Origin: Cyanophora paradoxa
Lineage: Eukaryota; Glaucocystophyceae; Cyanophorales; Cyanophoraceae
Direction of reading: 5' to 3'
Length of the DNA stretch: 64,000 bases
Assembly (NCBI GenBank): GCA_004431415.1
Contig: QPMI01000161.1
Location: 1 to 64,000 of the forward strand
In this document: piece by piece, positions 52,174-62,013 of the stretch
Position numbering within the stretch: the stretch's first letter is position 1
Layout of the letters: every line of letters starts with the position of its first letter
Made by a program: the position numbers and the translations under genes
The notes under the pieces: model-generated
Seen by the model: the letters and a program-made list of their open reading frames with translations, nothing else
Databases searched by the model: none
Told to the model about the DNA's origin: nothing

Positions 52174-55100
52174 ATGGATCGCCACCTTTTACCTTTGAAG
52201 ACAAACACCAAAGACCTTGGAATTAGAACCCGACAATGGCGAAATATTCATGGTAGTAATGTTTATGCAAATGGGGAGCGGCTCGTTAGTGAAAAGACCA
52301 TAAGAGAAATCATAGAGCATTACGGACCTACTCCGGTTCCATTTCCACTACCATGGGATCCACCAGATCTTACACCAAAGAAACAACCCGGAAGAGAATA
52401 CACAGCAGATGAGACGGTAGCGTTTGGGCAACATTTTGTTAGTTGGGAAAAAGTCCATAATAAACCAGTTTTTAAAGATTACAAACCGCCCGCTGAGGAA
52501 CTTTTAGCACCAGATATTAATGTTATACCTCTCGAACATAAAGAATGTGAAGACGTGGAAGAATTGCCGGATGGATTTGATCCTAACCATATGTTATATG
52601 ATCGTTACGAACCTTACGACGAACAACTTTTACCACATGGATTAGATCCACCTAACATAGATTACGAACAACCACATATACCACACGAAGAGTTATTACC
52701 AGACGGATTACAGCCGGGATTTTTCGATTTTACCGTAGATTGGAGGGATATTATTAACAAACCCGACACATTCCCACCAGATCCCCACGAACACGAATGG
52801 GATGACATTCTAAACAAACCGGAAAGATTCCCACCGACAGAGCATAGGCACGATTGGGGAGACCTCGATAACATTCCTACTGAATTTCCACCAGTAGACC
52901 ACAGGCATAATTGGGACGAAATCGATGAGCAACCTACTTTTGCATCAGCAGGAAATGTATTAACAGATTTTCAACATGGTGTAAGTCTTTATAGAAATAT
53001 TAACATAGAAGAAAGATTACAATTAAATGACCACTACCTTAATCGCATGGGAATAGAAGCAGGCACAGGAATGGAAGCCGAATTATACATTAGACCACCC
53101 AGAAGAGAGGGGATTTTACCAATCAATGGTAATTTTGGTTTATATGAGACGAAACCAGGAATTTATTTAACAAGCTTCTACCCTGAGGATATCCCGATGA
53201 CAGATGTATTACCTCCGATACCGTCACTTCCATTAGATCCAAATAGTTATGATAACAAAGATGCCGCAATCCAAATTAATGTAACAGATGTAAGCGATTT
53301 TGACCAATCGAGACCGAAATTAGTATTTAGTCGGCAGCGTCTTTTACCAAAAACTTTTATAGGAAATCGTGATAGTTATGAAAGATGCGAGGTAGCATGG
53401 ATAAAAACAAATTATAACGGTGATGTTGGTGAAGGTTTATTAGAAATCAATCAAAGAGCAAGCGCCAAAAACATACACAATGAAGATATTTCGAGAGTGG
53501 TAACAGAGGATTATTTAGAACATCAAGGATACATTGATGAAGGCGAACTTACTAATATTCTTTCATTATTCGTGATAAAAAATGATACAAACCTTACAGT
53601 CACAAGTAACATTTATACAAGTAACATTTCAGCAAGTAACATATGGGCAAGTAACATATGGGCAAGTAACATATGGGCAAGTAACCTATGGGCAGATGAT
53701 ATTTACACAAGTAATCTTACAGTGTATCGAAATATAACAATTGGAACACAAAATACTATACAAATACTTTATAGACCTTACTATGCTGTTACTACTGTCA
53801 TTGATCCAGCCCCAATTATTCCAAATTGTATATTTGCATGGAAAGCATCAGGTCAACATGGTCAGTTGATATATTATCAAGGTCAGATATATAACAGAGT
53901 TACTACACAGATACCATATCTAACAAATTATTCGAATTGGGAAACTGTTTATTATTATTTGAATGCAACCCTAAACAATCAAATTTCGATTGGGAAAGAA
54001 TTAAACATGGCTTATAGGAATAGTGTTTCAATAGATTGGTCATTAGGTCTTACATTATTCTTTATAGGTAGGATCAATACTACAAATCCTTCTTATATGT
54101 TGAGTATAAGGGATAGTTCTTATCAAAATTGGATTGGATATGGTTGTAAAAATCAAAAGTTTGGTGTTTCACTACAAATTCAAAACGATATAGAAAATGC
54201 AACTCCTCCATTATTCGATGCATCATATATTTATAATTCGTGGAATTATTGGGATTTCACTGTTTCCTCAGAGCAAATTGTCGTAGGAATGGGTGGTATT
54301 GATATTGGAACATCATCGGGTGATTTTCTTCCACCTTCTAATTTTGCATCATTTGGTTCTTCTGTTGCTAATGGAGATCTTGCCGAAATTATCGTTTTCA
54401 ATCGTGCGTTATCTATTGAAGAAAAGAACGCGGTTAGATATTATATACAATTATTGTATGGATTTCCAAATACGCAGCCCATATTGAATAATGAAGATCT
54501 TAAAATGAATTCGAGCAATATATTTATTGAAAATCTCACAGTTACCAAAAATGCAACTCTACCACATCATCCCACTTCGAATGTTGTTTTAGATTGGTTA
54601 GCAAAACAAACACACACAAAAGCAGATATTACGGATTTCGCCCATACTCACACAAAAGATCAAATCACAGATTTCGCCCATACACACACCAAAGATCAAA
54701 TAACAGATTTCGCCCATACTCATTTATGGGAGCATATCACAAATCCTCCATTAACCTTCCCACCTGATCCACACACTCATGATTATTCCCAAATCAACAA
54801 TAGCAACCATAGGCACCCATGGAGCGAAATAGACGAACAGCCAGTTTTTGCACAATTAAATGCAATCGGAAACGTTTTTAATGGAGTCACACTTTACCAA
54901 TCGATTAATACACCTGAAAGGCTATTTTTGAATGATCATTATGTTAGTCTCAATGGTTCATTTACAGGTCAAGACGGCACACCGATGGTGGGAACTCTTG
55001 CAGTAAGATTACCCAGGGATCCAATCGTAAATGGAGTGTATAGTGGCGATTTTAATGTAGGAATTAATGATACTTTCCCCAGTATCTATGTCACGAATTA

Positions 55101-57315
55101 TCACCCGGGTGAAACAGGACAAGTAGCGGATTTTTCAGCAGCGATACAAGTAAATGTAACAGATCAAAGCGCATATGATGGAGCAAGACCTAAGATAGTT
55201 TTCACAAGGGAGAAAGTTGTAAACTACCTTCCTGTTGTGGGACAACCCACAGATGATCACGGGAAATGTGAGATGGCGTGGATAAAAACAACATCAGGTG
55301 GCGCCTTAGAAGTCAATCAGAGAATGGCGGCGAAAAACTTACACAATACCACCCTTTCCGGTGTTGTTACAGATGATTATTTAGAAAACAAAGATTATGT
55401 TACAAATACAGAATTACAATTAGCTGTTACAGATTTTGTTACAGATACCGATTTAACGGCGGCACTTGCTAATTATCTACCTCTAACAGGTGGAACTGTA
55501 ACAGGAACTGTGAATGCTACCACTTTACAAATTGGCGGAACCACAATACCAAAAGGTTACGATTTCGACCAATTAGATGTGGTTTCATCAGATAGAAGCG
55601 CAAATAATTGGAATTTGAATTGGGTCGCAAGAACAGGACAAACAGGATGTTACACAACACCACATAATGATGAAGATTGCAGTGGTTGTTGGATGAGGTG
55701 GACAGTTCCAGAAGGTATGAAATCATTTTATATCCAGCACTTGCCTTGGTATAATTGTAGATATTTTGATATCTATGGGCAAACAGTCAATGGATATCAA
55801 CATTTCTTAAAACGAGTAAATGCCTATCAGGGAATTCAACAGGTGTATCAGGATGGGACACATAATACAATCTTGTTTGTCTCTATCAATTGCGAATTCT
55901 ACAAATATATTTATGTCCAAGGTCGAAAAGGTCGCATTCATCTCACAGGTGTTTTTGGGTGGAGTAGACAGAGAGCAACAGATAATGAATTGGGCATGAT
56001 CTCTTGGGATAATGTATTTAGTAAACCATCATTTTACTCAGCCGCAGACCTTCCACAAACCGCAACATGGCCAATAAATACATTGTTAAAATCAGTAGAT
56101 GCAGTCGAGCGAATTTCGTTTGGTAATGGTGATTGCACATATATACGAGGGAGACCAAAAGGTGATGGTGTCTCAATTGAATTCAGAAACTCAGCAGATG
56201 GAGCAATTTTAAAGTCTTATAACAATGGGAACTTTTGGGTGAATAATACTATTACAGCACCCACTATTAATGCTACTACCAAACTCCAAATAAACGGTAA
56301 TGATGTCCCAAAGTTTCACACAGCAGATAAAACAGTAGGAGGTATTGAATTTAATAGATGTTCTGAGGGTTGGACATGGGCATGGAGTTCAGAATGGGAT
56401 CCATATTATAATTATGGTTCATATGTTTATAATAATCAAACGGATGATCAAACATCTACCGCTTGGATTGACTTCGATATACCTGATGGATACCACAAAG
56501 GAACAGCGTTTTTAACTTATTTACCTTGGAATAACTCACGAATTTTTGAAATTTGGGGACTCAATCGACAAGGGAATGAAGTTTTTATTACATCAGTAAA
56601 TAGTTATCAACCATACAGCACATCTCCTGATGGTAACCACAGTGGTTTAAATAATGTTCCAATACATCTTGGAAATAGATTCCTCACAATTCGAATTAGA
56701 CCAAAGATTGGAAGAGTTAATATTATGGGTATTAGTTACATGAAAATTTGGGTTGGAAATAGTTATGGCGGTCACACCGGCTATATTCATTGGAATAACG
56801 TTTATAGCAAACCCAATATCTTAACAGGAACTGTGGGGACTTGGTTTAATTCCAGTGATGGATATAATCGTATCCATTTCGGTAACCAAACTTCTACATA
56901 TTTGAAAGGAGGGGGAGATATTCCCCTTGTATTCCGAAATGAACAAAATACTGATATTTGTTACATGTATCATGGAGGGTGGATGTGGATTGGAGGTTAT
57001 TTAACACAAGGAAGTGACATAAGATACAAAACCGATATTAAAAAGATATCCGGCGCTCTTTCAGCAATAGAGAAATTAGAGGGAGTGAGTTTTAAACGAA
57101 TTGGAAGTGAAAAAGATGGAGTTAAATTAGGTTTAATTGCGCAAGATGTAGAAAAGGTAATACCAGAAGTTGTTAATAAAAAGTATGATGATGGCTACCT
57201 ATCTCTCGAATATACGGGTTTAATTCCTGTTCTCATAGAAGCCGTTAAAGAATTATCTAAGAAATGCAAAGATCTACAAGATCAAATAGACCAAATTAAA
57301 AATGTCACAGTATAA
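52174..57315 (+). CDS. Giant fibre protein with LamG-like domain and S74 chaperone
   Basis: About 1,714 residues from the first ATG; the frame is open upstream to about 52,063 and overlaps the integrase, so the true start is unsure. Order: N-terminal KDLGIRTRQWRNIHGSNVYA; HxH/Trp repeats (HEHEWDDILNKPERFPP, about 200-250); a beta module; SNIWA repeats (485-515); a LamG/concanavalin-like domain (about 550-760); HTHTKDQITDFAH repeats (810-860); a second copy of the beta module (895-1,070); two related domains with HLPWYNCRYFDIYG and YLPWNNSRIFEIWG; and at the end SDIRYKTDIKKISGALSAIE with GLIAQDVEKVIPEVV, the S74 intramolecular chaperone. In phage fibres this domain trimerises the fibre and cuts itself off at the Ser of SD. 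Likely the host receptor-binding fibre. Confidence 0.9.
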   Translation: MDRHLLPLKTNTKDLGIRTRQWRNIHGSNVYANGERLVSEKTIREIIEHYGPTPVPFPLPWDPPDLTPKKQPGREYTADETVAFGQHFVSWEKVHNKPVFKDYKPPAEELLAPDINVIPLEHKECEDVEELPDGFDPNHMLYDRYEPYDEQLLPHGLDPPNIDYEQPHIPHEELLPDGLQPGFFDFTVDWRDIINKPDTFPPDPHEHEWDDILNKPERFPPTEHRHDWGDLDNIPTEFPPVDHRHNWDEIDEQPTFASAGNVLTDFQHGVSLYRNINIEERLQLNDHYLNRMGIEAGTGMEAELYIRPPRREGILPINGNFGLYETKPGIYLTSFYPEDIPMTDVLPPIPSLPLDPNSYDNKDAAIQINVTDVSDFDQSRPKLVFSRQRLLPKTFIGNRDSYERCEVAWIKTNYNGDVGEGLLEINQRASAKNIHNEDISRVVTEDYLEHQGYIDEGELTNILSLFVIKNDTNLTVTSNIYTSNISASNIWASNIWASNIWASNLWADDIYTSNLTVYRNITIGTQNTIQILYRPYYAVTTVIDPAPIIPNCIFAWKASGQHGQLIYYQGQIYNRVTTQIPYLTNYSNWETVYYYLNATLNNQISIGKELNMAYRNSVSIDWSLGLTLFFIGRINTTNPSYMLSIRDSSYQNWIGYGCKNQKFGVSLQIQNDIENATPPLFDASYIYNSWNYWDFTVSSEQIVVGMGGIDIGTSSGDFLPPSNFASFGSSVANGDLAEIIVFNRALSIEEKNAVRYYIQLLYGFPNTQPILNNEDLKMNSSNIFIENLTVTKNATLPHHPTSNVVLDWLAKQTHTKADITDFAHTHTKDQITDFAHTHTKDQITDFAHTHLWEHITNPPLTFPPDPHTHDYSQINNSNHRHPWSEIDEQPVFAQLNAIGNVFNGVTLYQSINTPERLFLNDHYVSLNGSFTGQDGTPMVGTLAVRLPRDPIVNGVYSGDFNVGINDTFPSIYVTNYHPGETGQVADFSAAIQVNVTDQSAYDGARPKIVFTREKVVNYLPVVGQPTDDHGKCEMAWIKTTSGGALEVNQRMAAKNLHNTTLSGVVTDDYLENKDYVTNTELQLAVTDFVTDTDLTAALANYLPLTGGTVTGTVNATTLQIGGTTIPKGYDFDQLDVVSSDRSANNWNLNWVARTGQTGCYTTPHNDEDCSGCWMRWTVPEGMKSFYIQHLPWYNCRYFDIYGQTVNGYQHFLKRVNAYQGIQQVYQDGTHNTILFVSINCEFYKYIYVQGRKGRIHLTGVFGWSRQRATDNELGMISWDNVFSKPSFYSAADLPQTATWPINTLLKSVDAVERISFGNGDCTYIRGRPKGDGVSIEFRNSADGAILKSYNNGNFWVNNTITAPTINATTKLQINGNDVPKFHTADKTVGGIEFNRCSEGWTWAWSSEWDPYYNYGSYVYNNQTDDQTSTAWIDFDIPDGYHKGTAFLTYLPWNNSRIFEIWGLNRQGNEVFITSVNSYQPYSTSPDGNHSGLNNVPIHLGNRFLTIRIRPKIGRVNIMGISYMKIWVGNSYGGHTGYIHWNNVYSKPNILTGTVGTWFNSSDGYNRIHFGNQTSTYLKGGGDIPLVFRNEQNTDICYMYHGGWMWIGGYLTQGSDIRYKTDIKKISGALSAIEKLEGVSFKRIGSEKDGVKLGLIAQDVEKVIPEVVNKKYDDGYLSLEYTGLIPVLIEAVKELSKKCKDLQDQIDQIKNVTV

Positions 57316-57318
57316 TAA

Positions 57319-57627
57319 ATGGCGACCTATCCACTTGGTGGATCTCCTTCCACTACTACTGAGCCTGTCGCTCTTGCATTCGATACTATTAAACTTGTAG
57401 CCGCGCTACAAAACGTCGAAAAAACAATTCAGCAAACTAACAAACTGTCCCCAGTTGTTCATGAATATAAAAACCTCTTGGTTAATGTCCTCGCGCAATC
57501 GGCTTATGGTGATCCCGTAACACGTTATGGCGAATGTGATTCTAATCTTAAAGCGATGACATCAAACCTCCAATGTCTAACAACCGCTTACCAATCTCTT
57601 GGATCTAATCTTATCACATTGGCTTAA
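57319..57627 (+). CDS. Small viral protein after the fibre, 102 aa
   Basis: Not recognised. Begins MATYPLGGSPSTTTEPVALA and is mostly helical (FDTIKLVAALQNVEKTIQQT; SLGSNLITLA). The ATG lies one codon-length past the fibre stop, so they are co-transcribed. A virion-associated role is likely from position only. Confidence 0.6.
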   Translation: MATYPLGGSPSTTTEPVALAFDTIKLVAALQNVEKTIQQTNKLSPVVHEYKNLLVNVLAQSAYGDPVTRYGECDSNLKAMTSNLQCLTTAYQSLGSNLITLA

Positions 57628-57663
57628 TGGTTTATTTTTCTTTCCTTCTTAGTAAAAGAAGCA

Positions 57664-58506
57664 ATGGGCGAATATAATCGTGTGCAATTACCAGTTTACG
57701 CTTTGGGATCGCCCGCGGTTCACTTTCGACAACATGAGGTAGCCGACGAAATCCGCGGTGTGGAATCTACGGAGCGCGCTAACTCCGCGAATGCATTCGA
57801 TAAAAACAGTATGATACGAGTAAAAGAACTCCGAGCCGATAAGAATTCAGGCGTGGTTAAAACTACTCAGCTTCTTGTTACAAATGCGAATTTTAACGCG
57901 GGTATCGGGCAACCTGATGCATGGGGTGTGGATATTAGAACGTTAGATTTTGACGGAGAACGTGCCGCCGCTGTTGTCCGATCAGGAGGCGCTGTTATTG
58001 GTGGCGGTTGTCGTGTGTCGGGTATGCTTGCATCCTCCGCTTCTGTAACCGATATTCCCGATACTCTACCTGAGCATGCGGACAATCCGCAACGTATCCG
58101 TATGTATACTCCGTGTGGAGATTATCCTTACGTGTTTGGAATGGTCAGAGTTGGGGTAGATAACGTAAATGCAACACAACCCGATGGAATTATGGGAAAT
58201 TGGTTAGTACCAAATATCGCTATTCCTAAATCTATTGAGTCTATATGTCGTTCACAAAATGGTATTATTGGTCCGGCTTATACTTTCTTTGTTCAGGGAA
58301 TCGGACGCGGTAGAGGTTGGGTGGAATTTGACAACCAGAACCCCGCTACGTTTAATGTTTGGACAACAGAAGTAGGAGGTTATGATATTCTCATTTTCGG
58401 AATGCGAACAGATCCAGCGGCTGTGGCGGCTACACGTGGTCTCAATCCCGACAATAACTTAAATAATTTCTACGATGATCCGTTCCCAGGTGATCCCACA
58501 CCATAA
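57664..58506 (+). CDS. Probable virion protein, paralog 1, 280 aa
   Basis: Intact. Residues about 25-75 carry EIRGVESTERANSANAFDKN and RVKELRADKNSGVVKTTQLL then VTNANFNAGIGQPDAWG. The next gene has the same block with substitutions, so the two are tandem duplicates. The rest is beta-rich (VRSGGAVIGGGCRVSGMLAS; VWTTEVGGYDILIFGMRTDP). No family recognised; beta-rich composition, tandem position after the fibre and a TATA-like TTTATTTTTCTTTCC leader suggest a late structural protein such as penton or fibre partner. Confidence 0.65.
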   Translation: MGEYNRVQLPVYALGSPAVHFRQHEVADEIRGVESTERANSANAFDKNSMIRVKELRADKNSGVVKTTQLLVTNANFNAGIGQPDAWGVDIRTLDFDGERAAAVVRSGGAVIGGGCRVSGMLASSASVTDIPDTLPEHADNPQRIRMYTPCGDYPYVFGMVRVGVDNVNATQPDGIMGNWLVPNIAIPKSIESICRSQNGIIGPAYTFFVQGIGRGRGWVEFDNQNPATFNVWTTEVGGYDILIFGMRTDPAAVAATRGLNPDNNLNNFYDDPFPGDPTP

Positions 58507-58525
58507 TTATGTTTTAATATATTAA

Positions 58526-59371
58526 ATGGCGGCACCCGCTCCACCTGAGCGTATCTTAACAGCGCAACTTTCATTAGCCGCGCCAGCAAATCACGTATTA
58601 CAACATGCCGTTATCGATAATGTCGACGGTTTAGAATCTACCGAACTTGCACCTACTCTTAATACTTTTGGTGATACACACAAATTGCGACTGAAAGAGC
58701 TAAGATGTGACAAAAATAACGGAATCGTTAAAACTACGAAACTTCTTGTTACAAATGCAAACTTTAACGCTTTTTATGGAGATCCCGATAGTTACAATGA
58801 TGATAACAAGGTTACCAACTTCGCTTATGAATCGAGAAACGGAGCGATTAAATGTAGATCGGGTGGCGCTTACATTGGTGATGGTCTCAGAGTGGGTGGT
58901 ATCATTGGAGCGCCTCTTTTGGTTAATGATCAACCAAATCCCGACGATGAGAACACACGAATTAGGACGTATTGCCCAGGTATGAATGAACCTTACCTAA
59001 TTAAGATTTATACAATCGTTATTAGTTTACAAACAGCGGTAGCCGATTTCTTAGAACCCTTAGGAAATCATTATAGATATAGAGACACGATACCAGAGGA
59101 CATTTACGCATTATGTAGAAGAACCGACGGAGCAAGACCACGCCTTACGATACATATTATCCCCATAGATAATTTCGGTCAAGCGTTTCACTCAATACCT
59201 CTTTTAGATACACAAGATAACCAATTTATAATAAGAGCTACACAACTTGGAAATTATCGAGTCATTATGTATGCCGAAAGAAACGACGCAATCGCAACAG
59301 CTAACCGATTCGGTCAATATCTTAATACCAATCTATACAATCCCGTCGGCGGTAGCGATCCACAACCATAA
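58526..59371 (+). CDS. Probable virion protein, paralog 2, 281 aa
   Basis: Intact paralog of the preceding gene, with NVDGLESTELAPTLNTFGD, LRLKELRCDKNNGIVKTTKL and VTNANFNAFYGDPDSYNDD at matching positions, then CRSGGAYIGDGLRVGGIIGA. The C-terminal halves diverge but keep QLGNYRVIMYAERNDAIATA against GGYDILIFGMRTDPAAVAAT. A TTTTAATATATTAA box directly precedes the ATG. The N-terminal block may dock both proteins on the same partner. Function unknown. Confidence 0.65.
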   Translation: MAAPAPPERILTAQLSLAAPANHVLQHAVIDNVDGLESTELAPTLNTFGDTHKLRLKELRCDKNNGIVKTTKLLVTNANFNAFYGDPDSYNDDNKVTNFAYESRNGAIKCRSGGAYIGDGLRVGGIIGAPLLVNDQPNPDDENTRIRTYCPGMNEPYLIKIYTIVISLQTAVADFLEPLGNHYRYRDTIPEDIYALCRRTDGARPRLTIHIIPIDNFGQAFHSIPLLDTQDNQFIIRATQLGNYRVIMYAERNDAIATANRFGQYLNTNLYNPVGGSDPQP

Positions 59372-59391
59372 ATCGAAGGTATATATAGGGA

Positions 59392-59664
59392 ATGGATGAA
59401 AAAACAAAACGATTTATTGAGTCTGCGATTATGGTTCATGGACTTGATAAATTCGATTACACCGAAACTGTCTATAAGAAGGCACAAGAGAAGGTATCCG
59501 TGAGATGCCTACAATGTAATAAAGTCTTTCAGACCTACGGATTTAATCACATTAAGGGATCGGGTTGCCGACAGTGTTCCAAGAAACATTCTCATGCATA
59601 CAGAAAAAAGACTACATGGGGAATCGTTATAGAAGAGAAACCGATTATGTTATATTTTGATTAA
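59392..59664 (+). CDS. Single-repeat zinc-finger protein, 90 aa
   Basis: Matches one repeat of the endonuclease at 41,411: FIESAIMVHGLDKFDYTETV, CLQCNKVFQTYGFNHIKGS and GCRQC. It lacks the nuclease domain and ends IMLYFD. It may be a decayed relative or a stand-alone DNA-binding protein. A TATATATAGGG box sits just before the ATG. Confidence 0.65.
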   Translation: MDEKTKRFIESAIMVHGLDKFDYTETVYKKAQEKVSVRCLQCNKVFQTYGFNHIKGSGCRQCSKKHSHAYRKKTTWGIVIEEKPIMLYFD

Positions 59665-59810
59665 AGTTTCGAAAGAGAAATGAGCATCTTTCCGCATTTA
59701 CCTTTGGTTATTATGCAAGTATCGAAGCAATTCGGACACGTCTTATGATAATGGAGCATTATGATATCGACCAACTCAAACGGAAATACTTTTGCTAAGA
59801 TCGTTCGCAT
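59661..59810 (-). CDS. Small zinc-ribbon-like protein, 49 aa
   Basis: Minus-strand ORF: MRTILAKVFPFELVDIIMLH then YHKTCPNCFDTCIITKGKCG and a Leu/Ser-rich end. The CPNC and KCGK pairs could bind one zinc. The hydrophobic ELVDIIM helix after a short basic start is a pattern I have seen in small giant-virus proteins. Its stop overlaps the end of the preceding gene by four bases. Short, but the codons read like protein. Confidence 0.4.
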   Translation of the reverse strand: MRTILAKVFPFELVDIIMLHYHKTCPNCFDTCIITKGKCGKMLISLSKL

Positions 59811-59850
59811 CCTACCAATTTCGTTTTTAATTTTTCTATATAATTCATAA

Positions 59851-60249
59851 ATGAATCATCGCGGTTTCCATGTTATGTTAGATTACAAGTTCAATCATCC
59901 ATTGATGGTGGGATTGGACAACATAGACACCACAACGAAGTGGTTAATGCAATTTTTTCAATCTATTATTCAAGAACAAGGTATCCGAGTTGTTCACAAG
60001 CATTGCGAGATTTTCGATGGTGGTGTTTCGCCACCGGGTTTTGCGATGGTATTACTTCTCGATGAGAGCCATTTAACCGCTCATTGTTATTCGGATCAAG
60101 GAATGTTAGCGATTGATGTATTCACTTGCGGAACAGAAGCGCAAAGTAAGACCTCCGTAATATCTAAATTGATAGATGAGAGAATAACAGAGATCTTTTC
60201 AGGGTTGGAGAAAGCGGAGAAGCAGATAGCAGCGCGATTTCCGAGTTAA
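59851..60249 (+). CDS. speD: S-adenosylmethionine decarboxylase proenzyme (bacterial SpeD type)
   Basis: Intact 132 residues. The signature LLDESHLTAHCYSDQGMLAI followed by DVFTCG identifies the prokaryotic-type AdoMetDC. Ser73 of ESH is the self-cleavage site that becomes the pyruvoyl cofactor; His78 and Cys93 lie 5 and 20 residues later, the same spacing as the catalytic Ser, His and Cys of Thermotoga SpeD. GGVSPPGFAMVLL upstream is the expected strand. The enzyme makes decarboxylated AdoMet for spermidine synthesis. A CTATATAATTCATAA leader precedes the ATG. The last 35 codons lie inside the right TIR and recur in the left TIR. Polyamines could neutralise packaged DNA; that role is inferred. 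Confidence 0.93.
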   Translation: MNHRGFHVMLDYKFNHPLMVGLDNIDTTTKWLMQFFQSIIQEQGIRVVHKHCEIFDGGVSPPGFAMVLLLDESHLTAHCYSDQGMLAIDVFTCGTEAQSKTSVISKLIDERITEIFSGLEKAEKQIAARFPS

Positions 60250-61504
60250 TCACACTGTTAATGGTTTGGTAGGCACTTTATATTTCTCAGATAATGAAAG
60301 TGAATATATCATATCTCTATGATTCATAGATGTCTTACTGAATATCGTTTGGTAGGCACTTTTTAATTGAAGTTAGGCACTTTTAATTGACGTTAGGCAC
60401 TTTTAATTGACGTTAGGCACTTAGGCACCTTTTCTGGAAACTCTCTATAAAAAATAAAATCAACGTTTTGAAAAACACAAGTTGATGTATTTGGGACTTC
60501 TTTTTAATTCTCGATAAGGAAGTGCCTAACGCGCCTACGCTGCCTACCGCGATTAAAAAAAGTGCCTACTTCGATTAACCCGCTCCATTTCAGTAGCCCG
60601 TTTTATATCTAAATGATATCCGCCGATCACGATAAAAAAGTGCCTAACCGTTTTCATCTCAGCGAAATCTCATCGATTGTTTAATTGGACATAATGCTGT
60701 AACCATCTCTTCCAACAAAATTACATCGATTAATTCAATTGAGATTGATACACCTAAGATACAATGTTTTTACAGTAAAAAACAGAATCCAATCTTATCA
60801 ATTGTTTAATTGGACATAATGCAACTCTGGGGTCATTTTCGATACAGTAAAAAGCTTACCCGAATCTCATCGATTGTTTAATTGGACCTGATGCAGTAAC
60901 CATCTCTTCCAACAAAATACGCCGCAATCTCAACGATTGTTTAATTGGACATAATGCAGTAACGAGTGAATTATTTTCATCCGATATTTCATCGATTGTT
61001 TAATTGGACATAATGCAGTAACCATCTCTTCCAACAAAATATGCCGCAATCTCATCGATTGTTTAATTGGACATAATGCAACTCTGTGTGAATTTTTGCG
61101 TTTTACGATAGAATGGGCGGTGGATTACTACAATCGTGATTATATCACAAATTTATGTTCCGTCAATCGAGATTATATCGAATTTCCATAAAATACATAT
61201 TAATCGCGTTTATATCAATCGCAAAATACGTATTTTACATTTAAATACAAATTAATCGCGTTTATATCATTGAATCAATTGAGAAATACGTAATTTATCA
61301 AAAATTTATATAAATTTCATAAAATCATAATTTAATTGATATTATACCAATTAATTTAATCGAATTTATTTAAATTTAATTGATTTTATTAAAAATTTTG
61401 ATTTATTTTTTTAATATTTTCGATTAATTTACACATAAAGAAAAACAAATTTAAATCCAGGAGCGAAGCGCGAAGCGCGAAGCGGAGGGATTTAAATTTG
61501 TATT
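60143..61504. repeat. Right terminal inverted repeat (1,362 bp)
   Basis: Reverse complement of 36,077-37,438. It includes the speD 3' end, the TTAGGCACTT cluster, the iteron array and the terminal palindrome. The outermost arm ends at 61,504, where host-like CCCCCCTCTCGCG begins. Confidence 0.95.
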
Positions 61505-62013
61505 CCCCCCTCTCGCGATCGGCGACTCTGAAAAGAAGGCCAAAACAAGACATAACGCTTGCGTCTTTTGAATCTAAACGCACAGGTATCATTGTAAAGC
61601 CCATATCTCTCGTTTAGACGCTTATTTGCTACGAGATACAGTGCTTTTGCGGTGCTTGGAATGTTTTCAATGACGCAAATATTTGCACATAATTTTCCAA
61701 AGCTTGCAGAAAGTTTTCAGGCCAATTTTTGGGGAGTAAATTTTACTCAGCACTGGACGCCACCACTTGCGAACTGCTCTATGTAAGGGCCTCTTTAATT
61801 ATGCCAGCTGGCGCGTAGCGCGCTCCCCCCCTCGCCCCGCCATGCCACAACACACACTCCCCAACCGAGTTATGCAATTAACTTTCTGGGTAGTATGCGC
61901 ACCTAGGTCCCTAGCACCGCGCCGGCCGCGGGCTCGCCTGCTTTTCAAGTTCGGATTGATTCAATCCCTGTTCATTTAACGGCCTGACTCTGATAGCTAT
62001 GCCCTACTTGAAA
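61505..62013. other. Host flank right of the viral insert, no gene seen
   Basis: About 510 bp of intermediate composition. No coding region recognised. It holds no obvious copy of the left flank that would mark a target duplication. Confidence 0.5.

Larger units (their letters stand above)
36066..61504. mobile_element. Integrated polinton-like virus (Maverick/PLV type), 25.4 kb
   Basis: An AT-rich, intron-free block in GC-rich, intron-rich host DNA, bounded by 1,362-bp inverted repeats. It encodes hallmark genes of the polinton/virophage/PLV group: a double-jelly-roll type capsid protein, an A32-like packaging ATPase, protein-primed PolB, TV-Pol-helicase, a retroviral-type integrase remnant and a fibre. 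No adenain-like maturation protease was found. I see no target-site duplication. The left end keeps 11 bp of outer palindrome arm that the right end lacks. Many genes are intact but several are frameshifted, so it is either a recently integrated copy with sequence errors or one beginning to decay. Confidence 0.93.

Noticed and set aside
36050-61520. Target-site duplication at the insert ends
   Set aside because: The bases outside the palindrome on the left (CTTTGCGC) and right (CCCCCCTC) do not match, so none can be claimed.
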